A stretch of DNA of 10,267 nt from an uncultured Thalassolituus sp. (lineage in GTDB: Bacteria; Pseudomonadota; Gammaproteobacteria; Pseudomonadales; Oceanobacteraceae). The stretch covers positions 1 through 10,267 of the forward strand of contig CAJXIT010000104.1 in assembly GCA_913054055.1 (NCBI GenBank), written 5' to 3'. Shown piece by piece: positions 1-6,016 of the stretch. The position numbers and the translations under genes were made by a program. Under the pieces are notes generated by a model. It was not told the DNA's origin. It was given only the letters and a program-made list of their open reading frames with translations, and ran no database searches. Each line of letters begins with the position of its first letter. Within the stretch, counting starts at the first letter, position 1.

Positions 1-423
1 AATAGTTCATTTGGTAAATCCATTACACCAGAAGAAATCATAGATTCATTGAGTTTCTTTGATGGCTGGGAAGAGCGTTACAAGTACATTATCGACCTAG
101 GCAAGCAGTTGCCAGCGATGGAGGATGGTCTAAAAACCGATGAGCGCTTGATTTCAGGTTGCCAGAGTCAGGTGTGGATTGAGTCATATAACCAAGACGG
201 TAAGCTGTATTTTGATATGGCCAGTGACGCCTTTATTGTGTCTGGCTTGTTGGCTGTGGTACTGGCAGCTTATAACGGTAAAGCAGCAAAAGACATCTTA
301 GCCTTTGATATTGAAGGTTTTTTTGGTGAATTAGACTTGTTAAAGCACCTAAGTCCAACCCGTGGCAATGGCCTGCGCAGCATGGTGGCGCGCATTCGCA
401 ACATGGCCGAAGCAGCCAGCTAG
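1..423 (+). CDS. csdE: CsdE/SufE-family sulfur acceptor protein (5' end cut by window)
   Basis: Sulfur-acceptor partner of a cysteine desulfurase (CsdA/SufS type): it takes persulfide sulfur onto one cysteine and passes it on for Fe-S cluster or related sulfur-transfer chemistry in the cytoplasm. The frame is open to base 1, and the residues before the TTG at 49 (FGKSITPEEI followed by a WEERY segment and LGKQLP) match the N-terminal part of E. coli CsdE as I recall it. The gene therefore starts upstream of the window and the TTG is not its start. The active cysteine is in LISGCQSQVW (codon 160-162), the hallmark of the family. The C-terminal half carries the expected SGLLAVVLAAYNGK and SPTRGNGL segments. 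The desulfurase gene is probably just upstream. CsdE and SufE are hard to tell apart on a partial protein; CsdE is preferred for its N-terminal resemblance. Confidence 0.88.
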   Translation, partial: NSSFGKSITPEEIIDSLSFFDGWEERYKYIIDLGKQLPAMEDGLKTDERLISGCQSQVWIESYNQDGKLYFDMASDAFIVSGLLAVVLAAYNGKAAKDILAFDIEGFFGELDLLKHLSPTRGNGLRSMVARIRNMAEAAS

Positions 424-435
424 CCCGCACTGGCA

Positions 436-463
436 TTGATGTTCCCATAAAACCCTTTATATT
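436..463 (+). promoter_or_regulatory. possible promoter for the small membrane protein gene
   Basis: TTGATG (436-441, 4/6 to the sigma70 -35) lies 16 bases before TATATT (458-463, 5/6 to the -10), in an AT-rich gap. A transcript from here would have a leader of about 30 bases. It overlaps the left arm of the inverted repeat at 449-499, so promoter and full hairpin are alternative readings of the same bases. Motif match only. Confidence 0.3.
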
Positions 464-499
464 AGCGTTATCTAAATAGCTGCTTATAAACAGGGTTTT
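449..499 (+). promoter_or_regulatory. inverted repeat overlapping the ribosome binding site of the 501-755 gene
   Basis: AAAACCCT (449-456) is the exact reverse complement of AGGGTTTT (492-499). The stem continues inward as TTATA (457-461) with TATAA (485-489) after a two-base bulge. The right arm contains the only Shine-Dalgarno-like AGGG of the next gene and ends at its ATG. A transcript reading through from the upstream gene could hide this site. Alternatively, with the T run at 496-500, it is a weak terminator. Confidence 0.4.
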
Positions 500-500
500 T

Positions 501-755
501 ATGCGTATATCCATCGAAAATTGGCTTGGCCCCAAATTAGCCTTAATTCCTTTCCCCTTTTTACTGATAATGAGTGTTTTCATGCTCATTGCCCCTATTT
601 CTCCCGAACCTCACCTTGTGCAAAAGTTTACTTGGGTTGTTGAGGGGGTAGGGTTAAAAGCCATTGATATATTCGATGTGTTTTGGCACCTGCTACCGAG
701 CTTAATTTTGGTATTGAAACTGGTATTTCATTTTAAACAGACGAAGAAAGGCTAG
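501..755 (+). CDS. small two-helix membrane protein of unknown function
   Basis: I do not recognise a characterised gene here. The 84-residue product has a hydrophobic helix at about residues 12-33 (LALIPFPFLLIMSVFMLIAP), a loop with PEPHLVQKF, then GLKAIDIFDVFWHLLPS leading into a second helix at about 58-77, and a basic tail (KQTKKG). Both ends are probably cytoplasmic, with a short periplasmic loop. The order PEPHL..K, then (K/R)xIDIFD..H..P, then LKL resembles short proteins of 70-85 residues that I recall from other gammaproteobacteria, some labelled 'RND transporter' in databases although far too small to be one. That is from memory and unsearched. The start is ATG with AGGG (492-495) five bases upstream. 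It stands alone between the csdE-like gene and the ndk promoter. The coding call rests on the clear membrane pattern and the ribosome binding site. Confidence 0.7.
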   Translation: MRISIENWLGPKLALIPFPFLLIMSVFMLIAPISPEPHLVQKFTWVVEGVGLKAIDIFDVFWHLLPSLILVLKLVFHFKQTKKG

Positions 756-764
756 ATTGGCGTT

Positions 765-788
765 AGCCCTTGAAATAACTAGGGTTTT
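765..788 (+). terminator. weak candidate terminator after the small membrane protein gene
   Basis: AGCCCT (765-770) pairs with AGGGTT (781-786), including one G-T pair, around a 10-base loop. It is followed only by the short T run ending at 788. It sits 10 bases after the stop codon and before the ndk promoter, a sensible place, but the stem is short. Confidence 0.3.
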
Positions 789-815
789 GTAGATTGTCCG
801 GTCAAAAAACAACCA

Positions 816-844
816 GTGGCATTTTGCTCTAAATACCGTATAAT
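816..844 (+). promoter_or_regulatory. sigma70-type promoter of ndk
   Basis: A perfect TATAAT (839-844) is preceded at 17 bases by GTGGCA (816-821; 4/6 to TTGACA). The predicted start point near 850-852 gives a leader of about 36 bases before the ndk ATG. The consensus -10 and the strongly biased codon choice of ndk both suggest high expression. Confidence 0.65.
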
Positions 845-887
845 CCGCGGGTTTTTTGACTCATCTTATCCTAATTGGAGATATATC

Positions 888-1313
888 ATGGCCGTTGAAC
901 GCACTCTATCTATCGTTAAGCCTGACGCAGTAGCTAAAAATGTAATCGGTAAAATCTACAGCCGTTTCGAAGAAGCGGGTCTACAAGTTGTTGCTTCTAA
1001 AATGGTTCGTTTATCTGACGAACTAGCTGGCGGTTTCTACGCTGAGCACGCTGAGCGTCCTTTCTTTAAAGATCTAGTAGGCTTCATGACTTCTGGTCCT
1101 GTTATGATTCAAGTATTAGAAGGCGAAGGCGCTGTTCTTAAGAACCGTGACCTAATGGGCGCAACTAACCCTAAAGAAGCTGATGCTGGCACTATCCGTG
1201 CTGACTTCGCTGAAAGCATCGATGCAAACGCTGTACACGGTTCTGACTCTGCCGAGTCTGCTGCACGTGAAATCAGCTACTTCTTCAAAGACGAAGAAAT
1301 CTGCGCACGTTAA
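888..1313 (+). CDS. ndk: nucleoside diphosphate kinase
   Basis: Moves the gamma-phosphate from ATP to other (d)NDPs through a phosphohistidine, keeping (d)NTP pools balanced in the cytoplasm. The protein is 141 residues, close to the 143 of E. coli Ndk. It begins MAVERTLSIVKPDAV, the usual N-terminus. The catalytic histidine is H117 in NAVHGSDS, and the nucleotide-binding region includes GATNPKEADAGTIR (91-104). I chose the ATG at 888 because TTGGAG lies seven bases upstream and the family starts there. The same frame is open back to a GTG at 816, but the extra residues are not Ndk-like and overlap the promoter. Codon use is strongly biased (CGT, GCT, GGT), unlike most neighbours and typical of a highly expressed gene. 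It appears to be a single-gene transcript with its own promoter and terminator. Confidence 0.98.
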   Translation: MAVERTLSIVKPDAVAKNVIGKIYSRFEEAGLQVVASKMVRLSDELAGGFYAEHAERPFFKDLVGFMTSGPVMIQVLEGEGAVLKNRDLMGATNPKEADAGTIRADFAESIDANAVHGSDSAESAAREISYFFKDEEICAR

Positions 1314-1331
1314 TCCAAACGTATGCAAATA

Positions 1332-1360
1332 GTGTTGTAAGCGCTTTACGCCTTACACAC
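1332..1360 (+). other. imperfect hairpin in the ndk 3' untranslated region
   Basis: GTGT-T-GTAAG near 1332-1341 can pair with CTTACACAC (1352-1360) with one bulged base. It has no T tract. It lies between the ndk stop and the terminator and could stabilise the ndk message. Function unproven. Confidence 0.35.
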
Positions 1361-1367
1361 AATGAAG

Positions 1368-1402
1368 GGGCGGAAAGGGAGAATATACCCACCGCCCTTT
1401 TT
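1368..1402 (+). terminator. rho-independent terminator of ndk
   Basis: GGGCGG (1368-1373) pairs with CCGCCC (1392-1397), with an inner GGG/CCC pair (1377-1379 with 1388-1390), directly followed by five T (1398-1402). The outer AA/TT bases extend the stem. It separates ndk from rlmN, although rlmN has no obvious promoter in the short remainder (1403-1439). Confidence 0.85.
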
Positions 1403-1439
1403 CCGTATTTAATGTGGTCATGTTTTAGTAGGTAATGCC

Positions 1440-2573
1440 ATGAGTGAAGAACAAAAAAAGGTCAATTTGCTGGGGTTAAGCCCACAAAAAATGAAAGACT
1501 TTTTTGTGGAATTAGGTGAAAAACCGTTCCGTGCTCAGCAGTTATTAAAATGGATCCATCAAGTTGGAATAGAAGACTTTGATGATATGACCAATGTCAG
1601 CAAAGTGATGCGCGAAAAACTAAAACAAGTAGCTTGCGTGGAATACCCTGAAATTGTTTATCATGACATTTCAAAAGACGGCACCAAAAAATGGGTAATG
1701 CGTATGCCTGGTGGCTCAAGCATTGAAACCGTATACATTCCCGAGGGGGATCGCGGAACCTTATGCGTGTCTTCTCAAATAGGTTGCTCTTTGGATTGCA
1801 GCTTCTGCTCAACCGGCAAGCAAGGGTTCAACCGAGACCTGTCAGTTGCCGAAATCATTGGCCAGGTTTACGTAGCGGCTAAGAGTTTTGACAAGCCGGG
1901 TGAAAAACGTGAACGTAAAATCACCAATGTGGTGATGATGGGCATGGGCGAACCATTATTGAATTTTGATGCGGTAGTGGATGCCATGGATCTGATGATG
2001 GATGACTTTTGTTATGGTTTATCCAAACGTCGGGTGACACTAAGTACTTCAGGTGTGGTACCTAAATTATACGATTTAGCCAAGGTGAGTGATGTGTCAC
2101 TTGCAGTTTCTTTGCATGCCCCGAATGATGCATTGCGAAATGAACTGGTACCTATCAATAAAAAATATCCAATTAAAGAACTAATGAAAGCCTGTAATCA
2201 CTATATGGGGTCATTACCAGACAGACGTAAACTCACCGTTGAATACACCATGATGAATAAGGTGAACGATGAGTTAGAACACGCAAAAGAGCTAGCTGTT
2301 CTGCTGAAAGATACACCCTGTAAAATTAATTTAATACCGTTTAATCCATTCCCGAATTCGGGTTATGAAAGGCCAAGTAATAACCGTGTGTATAAGTTCC
2401 GAGATTATCTGCATGAACAGGGGTATATTGTGACGATTCGATCTACTCGTGGCGACGACATTGATGCTGCATGTGGTCAATTAGTGGGCAATGTAGCGGA
2501 TAGAACAAAACGCAGTGAGCGTTACATTAAAATGAACGACATCACAAATGCAGCAGACACGACTCAGTCGTAA
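1440..2573 (+). CDS. rlmN: dual-specificity 23S rRNA (A2503-C2) / tRNA (A37-C2) methyltransferase RlmN
   Basis: Radical-SAM enzyme that methylates C2 of A2503 in 23S rRNA and A37 in some tRNAs, aiding translational accuracy. The 377-residue protein has the radical-SAM CxxxCxxC cluster motif at C116, C120 and C123 (GCSLDCSFCSTG), preceded by C109. The methyl-carrying cysteine is C345 in IDAACGQL. Both C109 and C345 fit the E. coli numbering (C118 and C355) once the length offset is allowed for. GMGEPLLNFD (168-177) is the usual SAM-contacting GEP segment, and SLHAPND (224-230) is typical of RlmN. The start is ATG with TAGGT six bases upstream. pilF follows after 9 bases, so the two are probably co-transcribed. 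The C-terminal tail after about residue 362 is variable in the family. Confidence 0.97.
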   Translation: MSEEQKKVNLLGLSPQKMKDFFVELGEKPFRAQQLLKWIHQVGIEDFDDMTNVSKVMREKLKQVACVEYPEIVYHDISKDGTKKWVMRMPGGSSIETVYIPEGDRGTLCVSSQIGCSLDCSFCSTGKQGFNRDLSVAEIIGQVYVAAKSFDKPGEKRERKITNVVMMGMGEPLLNFDAVVDAMDLMMDDFCYGLSKRRVTLSTSGVVPKLYDLAKVSDVSLAVSLHAPNDALRNELVPINKKYPIKELMKACNHYMGSLPDRRKLTVEYTMMNKVNDELEHAKELAVLLKDTPCKINLIPFNPFPNSGYERPSNNRVYKFRDYLHEQGYIVTIRSTRGDDIDAACGQLVGNVADRTKRSERYIKMNDITNAADTTQS

Positions 2574-2582
2574 ATTGGAATT

Positions 2583-3356
2583 ATGAAAATAATAAAACTA
2601 CAAATAGCCGCTCTATTAATGGTCACATTAAGTGCTTGTGTCACTGTGACAGACAGCCGCTTCTCTAAAAAAAGTAACCCAGAAAAAGCCGCTGAAACGT
2701 ATGTGGCTTTAGGTTTGGGTTATCTATCCAGTGGTGACGTGGTGATGGCTCGTAAAAAAATTGAGCGAGCTTTAGAGATTGCGCCGGATAGTGCAGCGGC
2801 ACATAGTGCCATGGCTATGTTTTGGCAAGAGCGTGGCGAAATTAAGTTGGCTGAAAAAGAATTTGAAACGGCCCTAGACATTGATGATGAACACAGTCCA
2901 ACCAATTACCACTATGGTCGTTTTGTACTTCAGCAAAAGCGTGAAATTCGTGCGTGTGAATTATTAAGTTTGGCCGCAAACGATGTGAACTATTCAGCCC
3001 GTGTGGCCGCTTACGAAGATTTAGGTATTTGTTACATTGCTTTCAACGACTCAAGCAAAGCCATTGATGCGTTTGAAAAAGCCTGGACTTTAGATCTATA
3101 CAGCACAATTTCAGCTCTGCATCTGACAGAGCTGTATTTACAGCGTAATAGTGTGCGACCAGCAAAGCGCTGGTTCGATCGCTTTGAAGAAATTGTCAAA
3201 AATAAAAAACTCACACATTCATCGGCTAGCTTATACCTAGGATACCGAATTGCGAAAGCCAGTCGGGATCGTAATGGGCAAGCAAGTTACGCGTTTAAAT
3301 TAAAAAAACGCTTCCCGAACTCTGATGAATATAAAAGTTTCAAGCGCGGTAAATAA
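2583..3356 (+). CDS. pilF: type IV pilus biogenesis/stability lipoprotein PilF (PilW)
   Basis: Outer-membrane pilotin that helps localise and multimerise the PilQ secretin for type IV pili. The 257-residue product starts with a lipoprotein signal (MKIIKLQIAALLMVTLSAC); the lipobox LSAC puts the lipidated cysteine at C19. From about residue 35 it is built of tetratricopeptide repeats: ALGLGYLSSGDVVMARKKIE, ALEIAPDSAAAHSAMAMFWQ, a third around YHYGRFVLQQ, and later AAYEDLGICYIAFND. This is the arrangement expected of PilF, whose usual length is about 250 residues. The start is ATG behind TTGGAA, 9 bases after rlmN. The rlmN-pilF order matches Pseudomonas; E. coli lacks pilF here. Its stop is only 8 bases before the ispG ATG, with no rodZ between them. 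Confidence 0.92.
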   Translation: MKIIKLQIAALLMVTLSACVTVTDSRFSKKSNPEKAAETYVALGLGYLSSGDVVMARKKIERALEIAPDSAAAHSAMAMFWQERGEIKLAEKEFETALDIDDEHSPTNYHYGRFVLQQKREIRACELLSLAANDVNYSARVAAYEDLGICYIAFNDSSKAIDAFEKAWTLDLYSTISALHLTELYLQRNSVRPAKRWFDRFEEIVKNKKLTHSSASLYLGYRIAKASRDRNGQASYAFKLKKRFPNSDEYKSFKRGK

Positions 3357-3364
3357 GCTTACTT

Positions 3365-4483
3365 ATGAACAAACAAGGTGAATCACCGATCAAACGTCGC
3401 ACATCTCGCCAGATTATGGTGGGCAATGTCCCTGTGGGCGGCGATGCTCCAATAGCCGTGCAAAGCATGACCAACACAGAAACATGTGATGTGGCTGCCA
3501 CTGTTGCACAAATTAAAGCCCTTGAAGATGTGGGGGCGGATATTGTGCGTGTAAGTGTGCCTTCCATGGAGGCAGCAGAAGCGTTTGGTGAAATTAAAAA
3601 GCTGGTGGATGTGCCACTGGTTACGGATATTCACTTTGATTACAAAATTGCTTTAAGAGTGGCTGAGCTAGGCGCTGATTGTTTACGCATTAATCCTGGC
3701 AATATAGGCAAAGAAGAACGCATTCGTGCAGTGGTAGATGCGGCTCGACACAATGGGATTCCTATTCGAATTGGCGTTAACGCCGGATCGTTAGAAAAAG
3801 ATTTACAGAAAAAATACGGCGAACCCACGCCTGCAGCCCTAGTAGAAAGTGCCATGCGTCATATTGATATTCTAGATCGCATGAACTTTCCAGATTTTAA
3901 ATTAAGCCTTAAAGCCTCTGATGTATTTATGACTGTGGCAGCCTATCGTCAAATCGCTTCCCAAATTGAACAGCCTTTGCATTTAGGGATTACTGAAGCA
4001 GGCGGATTACGCAGTGGCACAGTGAAAAGTTCTGTTGGGCTAGGCATGTTATTGATGGACGGTATCGGTGATACCTTACGAGTGTCTTTGGCGGCTGACC
4101 CAGTTCAAGAAATCAAAGTGGGCTTTGATATATTAAAAAGTTTAAAGCTAAGAAATAAAGGCATTAACTTTATTGCTTGCCCAAGTTGCTCTCGCCAGAA
4201 CTTTGATGTGGTGAAAACCATGAATGAATTAGAAACCCGAGTAGAAGATATTTTAACACCTCTGGATGTTTCGGTTATAGGTTGCGTAGTAAACGGCCCT
4301 GGTGAGGCAAAAGAAACGGATTTAGGTTTAACCGGTGGGTCGCCCAATAATTTGGTGTACGAAGATGGCACGCCGTCAGGCAAATTAGATAATGAAAACT
4401 TGGTTGATAATCAAGAGAAAATGATACGACGCAAAGTAGCTGAAAAAGAAGCGGCAGAAGCCGCGTTAATCATTAAAGATTAA
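3365..4483 (+). CDS. ispG: 4-hydroxy-3-methylbut-2-en-1-yl diphosphate synthase (flavodoxin)
   Basis: Penultimate MEP-pathway enzyme: reductively opens MEcPP to HMBPP with a [4Fe-4S] cluster, in the cytoplasm. At 372 residues it equals the E. coli length. The N-terminal TIM barrel starts with SPIKRRTSRQIMVG and SVQSMTNT-type residues (AVQSMTNTET, 31-40). The C-terminal cluster domain has ligands C272 and C275 (ACPSCSRQNFD), C307 and E314 (IGCVVNGPGEA), matching the E. coli ligands with an offset of two. The start was chosen from family alignment. There is no convincing Shine-Dalgarno site in the 8 bases after pilF, so translation is probably coupled to pilF. In most relatives rodZ lies immediately upstream; here it is absent. 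The gene ends in two small inverted repeats followed by a REP-like region. Confidence 0.97.
   Translation: MNKQGESPIKRRTSRQIMVGNVPVGGDAPIAVQSMTNTETCDVAATVAQIKALEDVGADIVRVSVPSMEAAEAFGEIKKLVDVPLVTDIHFDYKIALRVAELGADCLRINPGNIGKEERIRAVVDAARHNGIPIRIGVNAGSLEKDLQKKYGEPTPAALVESAMRHIDILDRMNFPDFKLSLKASDVFMTVAAYRQIASQIEQPLHLGITEAGGLRSGTVKSSVGLGMLLMDGIGDTLRVSLAADPVQEIKVGFDILKSLKLRNKGINFIACPSCSRQNFDVVKTMNELETRVEDILTPLDVSVIGCVVNGPGEAKETDLGLTGGSPNNLVYEDGTPSGKLDNENLVDNQEKMIRRKVAEKEAAEAALIIKD
4451..4483 (+). repeat. two tandem small hairpins at the ispG 3' end
   Basis: GCGGC (4451-4455) pairs with GCCGC (4460-4464) around AGAA. Immediately after, TTAATC (4466-4471) pairs with GATTAA (4478-4483) around six bases, and the stop codon lies in the right arm. 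Both stems are perfect. Neither has a T tract, so these are not an ordinary terminator. Confidence 0.4.
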
Positions 4484-4487
4484 TTGC

Positions 4488-4554
4488 TATGTAGGAGGCC
4501 GCTCTCAGGCGACAGGAATTAGCAAAAACTAAATCTTATCGCCCACGCCTCCTC
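4488..4554. repeat. REPIN-like element: REP-like palindrome plus degenerate inverted partner
   Basis: The left unit (4488-4513) starts TATGTAGGAGG and ends GGCGAC, the general layout of Pseudomonas REP sequences (a GTAGGAG-type head, a short palindrome, then GCGA). AGGAGGC (4493-4499) is the exact reverse complement of GCCTCCT (4547-4553), and GGCGA (4508-4512) of TCGCC (4539-4543). Two REP-like ends thus face each other across about 26 bases, as in a REPIN. The right unit is shorter: only CAC lies between its two blocks, where the left unit has eight bases. Such elements are usually mobilised by RAYT (REP-associated tyrosine) transposases encoded elsewhere; none is in this window. Confidence 0.65.
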
Positions 4555-4575
4555 AAAAATAGAATGAAAGAATAT

Positions 4576-4601
4576 TATGTAGGAGGGTGCTTGCACGCGA
4601 C
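4576..4601 (+). repeat. second REP-like repeat unit
   Basis: This 26-base unit matches 4488-4513 at 21 of 26 positions, including the shared TATGTAGGAGG head and the GCGAC tail. Its core GTGC-TT-GCAC (4587-4596) is a perfect 4-bp palindrome with a two-base centre, the form typical of REP hairpins. One difference from the first copy is compensatory: G4587-C4596 here corresponds to C4499-G4508 there, as expected if base pairing is maintained. Confidence 0.65.
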
Positions 4602-4647
4602 CAGCGTATCAGGGCTCTCAATGATAAATTTGGAAATGAATGTTGCA

Positions 4648-4665
4648 GCTTGCTTATTGGCAAGC
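4648..4665 (+). other. hairpin upstream of hisS
   Basis: GCTTGC (4648-4653) pairs perfectly with GCAAGC (4660-4665) around TTATTG. No T run follows. It lies 16 bases before the hisS ribosome binding site and could be a leader structure or a decayed REP unit. I saw no convincing promoter in 4602-4692. Confidence 0.35.
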
Positions 4666-4692
4666 CGTTACTGAAGAACTTGGAAAGAAACA

Positions 4693-5973
4693 GTGGCACA
4701 AGATCAAATTAAAGCACTTATCGGCATGAACGATATTCTTCCTGGGCAAACGCAAATTTGGCGTTACTTGGAAGAGCAAGTGAAAGCGACCCTTGATGGC
4801 TTTGGCTATCAAGAGATACGCATGCCCATTGTTGAAGAAACCCGCCTGTTCAAGCGCTCAATTGGTGAAGTGACCGATATTGTTGAAAAAGAAATGTACA
4901 CATTTGAGCGCAGCGAACGCAGTTTAACCTTGCGCCCTGAAGGTACTGCCAGTTGTGTGCGTGCCTGTGAAGAACATCAGCTAATCGCCAATAACCAGCG
5001 TCAGCGCTTATGGTATATGGGCCCAATGTTCCGTTACGAGCGTCCACAAAAAGGCCGCTATCGTCAGTTCCACCAAATTGGTGTGGAAACGTTTGGTATG
5101 GCCACTCCAGATATTGATGCTGAGCTCATCATCATGACTCATCAGTTATGGCAGCGTTTGAATATTCGCGACAAAGTCACTTTGCAATTGAATACGTTGG
5201 GCAGCAATGAAGCCCGCGCTAAATATAAAGCGGCCTTGGTTGAGTTTTTATCGGGTGTGAAAGACCAATTAGATGAAGATAGTCAGCGTCGACTGGATAC
5301 TAACCCTCTACGTATTTTAGACAGTAAAAATCAGCAAACACAGGCCTTATTAAATGAAGCCCCTGATTTTTATGATTATTTAGATGACGAATCAAAAGAA
5401 CATTTTGAAACTCTAAGGGCACTTTTAGACGCCGTTGGCGTCGAATACGAAATTAACCCTCGTTTAGTTCGTGGATTGGATTATTACAGTAAAACCGTAT
5501 TCGAGTGGGTGACCACTGAATTAGGTGCTCAAGGTACAGTATGTGCCGGTGGCCGTTACGATGGCTTGGTAGAGCAGTTAGGTGGCAAGCCAACGCCTGC
5601 AGTTGGCTTTGCCATGGGAATTGAGCGTTTAATTTTAATGTTAGAAGCGCTGAATGTGATTCCAGATGAGGTGACTAACTATTTAGATGTGTATCAGGTG
5701 TCCATGGGCAATGTGACCACACCTGCTATGCAGTTAGCCACACAATTACGAGAAGCCATTCCTAGCTTAAGGCTGCAAATGCACTTAGGTGGTGGTAACT
5801 TTAAGAAACAAATGAAAAAAGCTAACGAAAGCGGCGCTCGCTTTGCGTTAATCTTAGGGGAAGATGAAGTGGCCGCAGGTAAGGCCAGCATTAAAGACCT
5901 AAGAGAAAGTGGCGAACAAATAACATTAGAGCAAGGCCAGATAGCCACTTGGTTAGCTGAGCAATTGTATTAA
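4693..5973 (+). CDS. hisS: histidyl-tRNA synthetase
   Basis: Class II aminoacyl-tRNA synthetase that charges tRNA-His, in the cytoplasm. The 426 residues match the bacterial norm (424 in E. coli). Motif 2 is RYERPQKGRYRQFHQIGVE (114-132). The histidine-specific block RGLDYYSKTVFEW begins at R260, followed by GGRYDGLV (286-293). Motif 3 is AVGFAMGIERL (303-313). The C-terminal anticodon-binding domain occupies about residues 330-426. The start is GTG: an in-frame TGA lies at 4672-4674 and no ATG occurs before the conserved KALIGMNDILPG, so GTG at 4693 with GGAAAG about five bases upstream is the only reasonable choice. It is separated from ispG by 209 bases of repeat-bearing DNA and followed by yfgM after 43 bases. 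Confidence 0.97.
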   Translation: MAQDQIKALIGMNDILPGQTQIWRYLEEQVKATLDGFGYQEIRMPIVEETRLFKRSIGEVTDIVEKEMYTFERSERSLTLRPEGTASCVRACEEHQLIANNQRQRLWYMGPMFRYERPQKGRYRQFHQIGVETFGMATPDIDAELIIMTHQLWQRLNIRDKVTLQLNTLGSNEARAKYKAALVEFLSGVKDQLDEDSQRRLDTNPLRILDSKNQQTQALLNEAPDFYDYLDDESKEHFETLRALLDAVGVEYEINPRLVRGLDYYSKTVFEWVTTELGAQGTVCAGGRYDGLVEQLGGKPTPAVGFAMGIERLILMLEALNVIPDEVTNYLDVYQVSMGNVTTPAMQLATQLREAIPSLRLQMHLGGGNFKKQMKKANESGARFALILGEDEVAAGKASIKDLRESGEQITLEQGQIATWLAEQLY

Positions 5974-6016
5974 TATAAATTAGATTGAATTAAGAATAAT
6001 AAAGGGGAGCACACTC

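Noticed and set aside
49..51. TTG at 49 as the start of the CsdE-like gene.
   Set aside because: The frame continues to base 1 with residues that fit the family, so the true start is upstream of the window.
415..434. GCCAG/CTGGC inverted repeat over the csdE stop as a terminator.
   Set aside because: Only 5 bp with a 10-base loop and no T run after it.
233..589. 118-codon minus-strand reading frame antisense to the csdE-like gene.
   Set aside because: It is antisense to a well-supported gene and its product has no recognisable domain or regular hydrophobic pattern.
816..887. A GTG at 816 would extend Ndk by 24 residues.
   Set aside because: The extra residues do not resemble Ndk, they overlap the TATAAT promoter, and the ATG at 888 has a good ribosome binding site and the family N-terminus.
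4488..4601. The repeated units considered as a CRISPR array.
   Set aside because: There are only two direct copies with 5 mismatches in 26, internal palindromes and no regular spacers; the REP layout fits better.
4648..4665. The hairpin before hisS considered as a terminator of ispG transcription.
   Set aside because: The stem is perfect but is followed by mixed sequence without a T tract.
4602..4692. A search for a hisS promoter in the gap.
   Set aside because: No -35/-10 pair with acceptable spacing was found; TTGCAC (4591-4596) has no partner hexamer at 15-19 bases.
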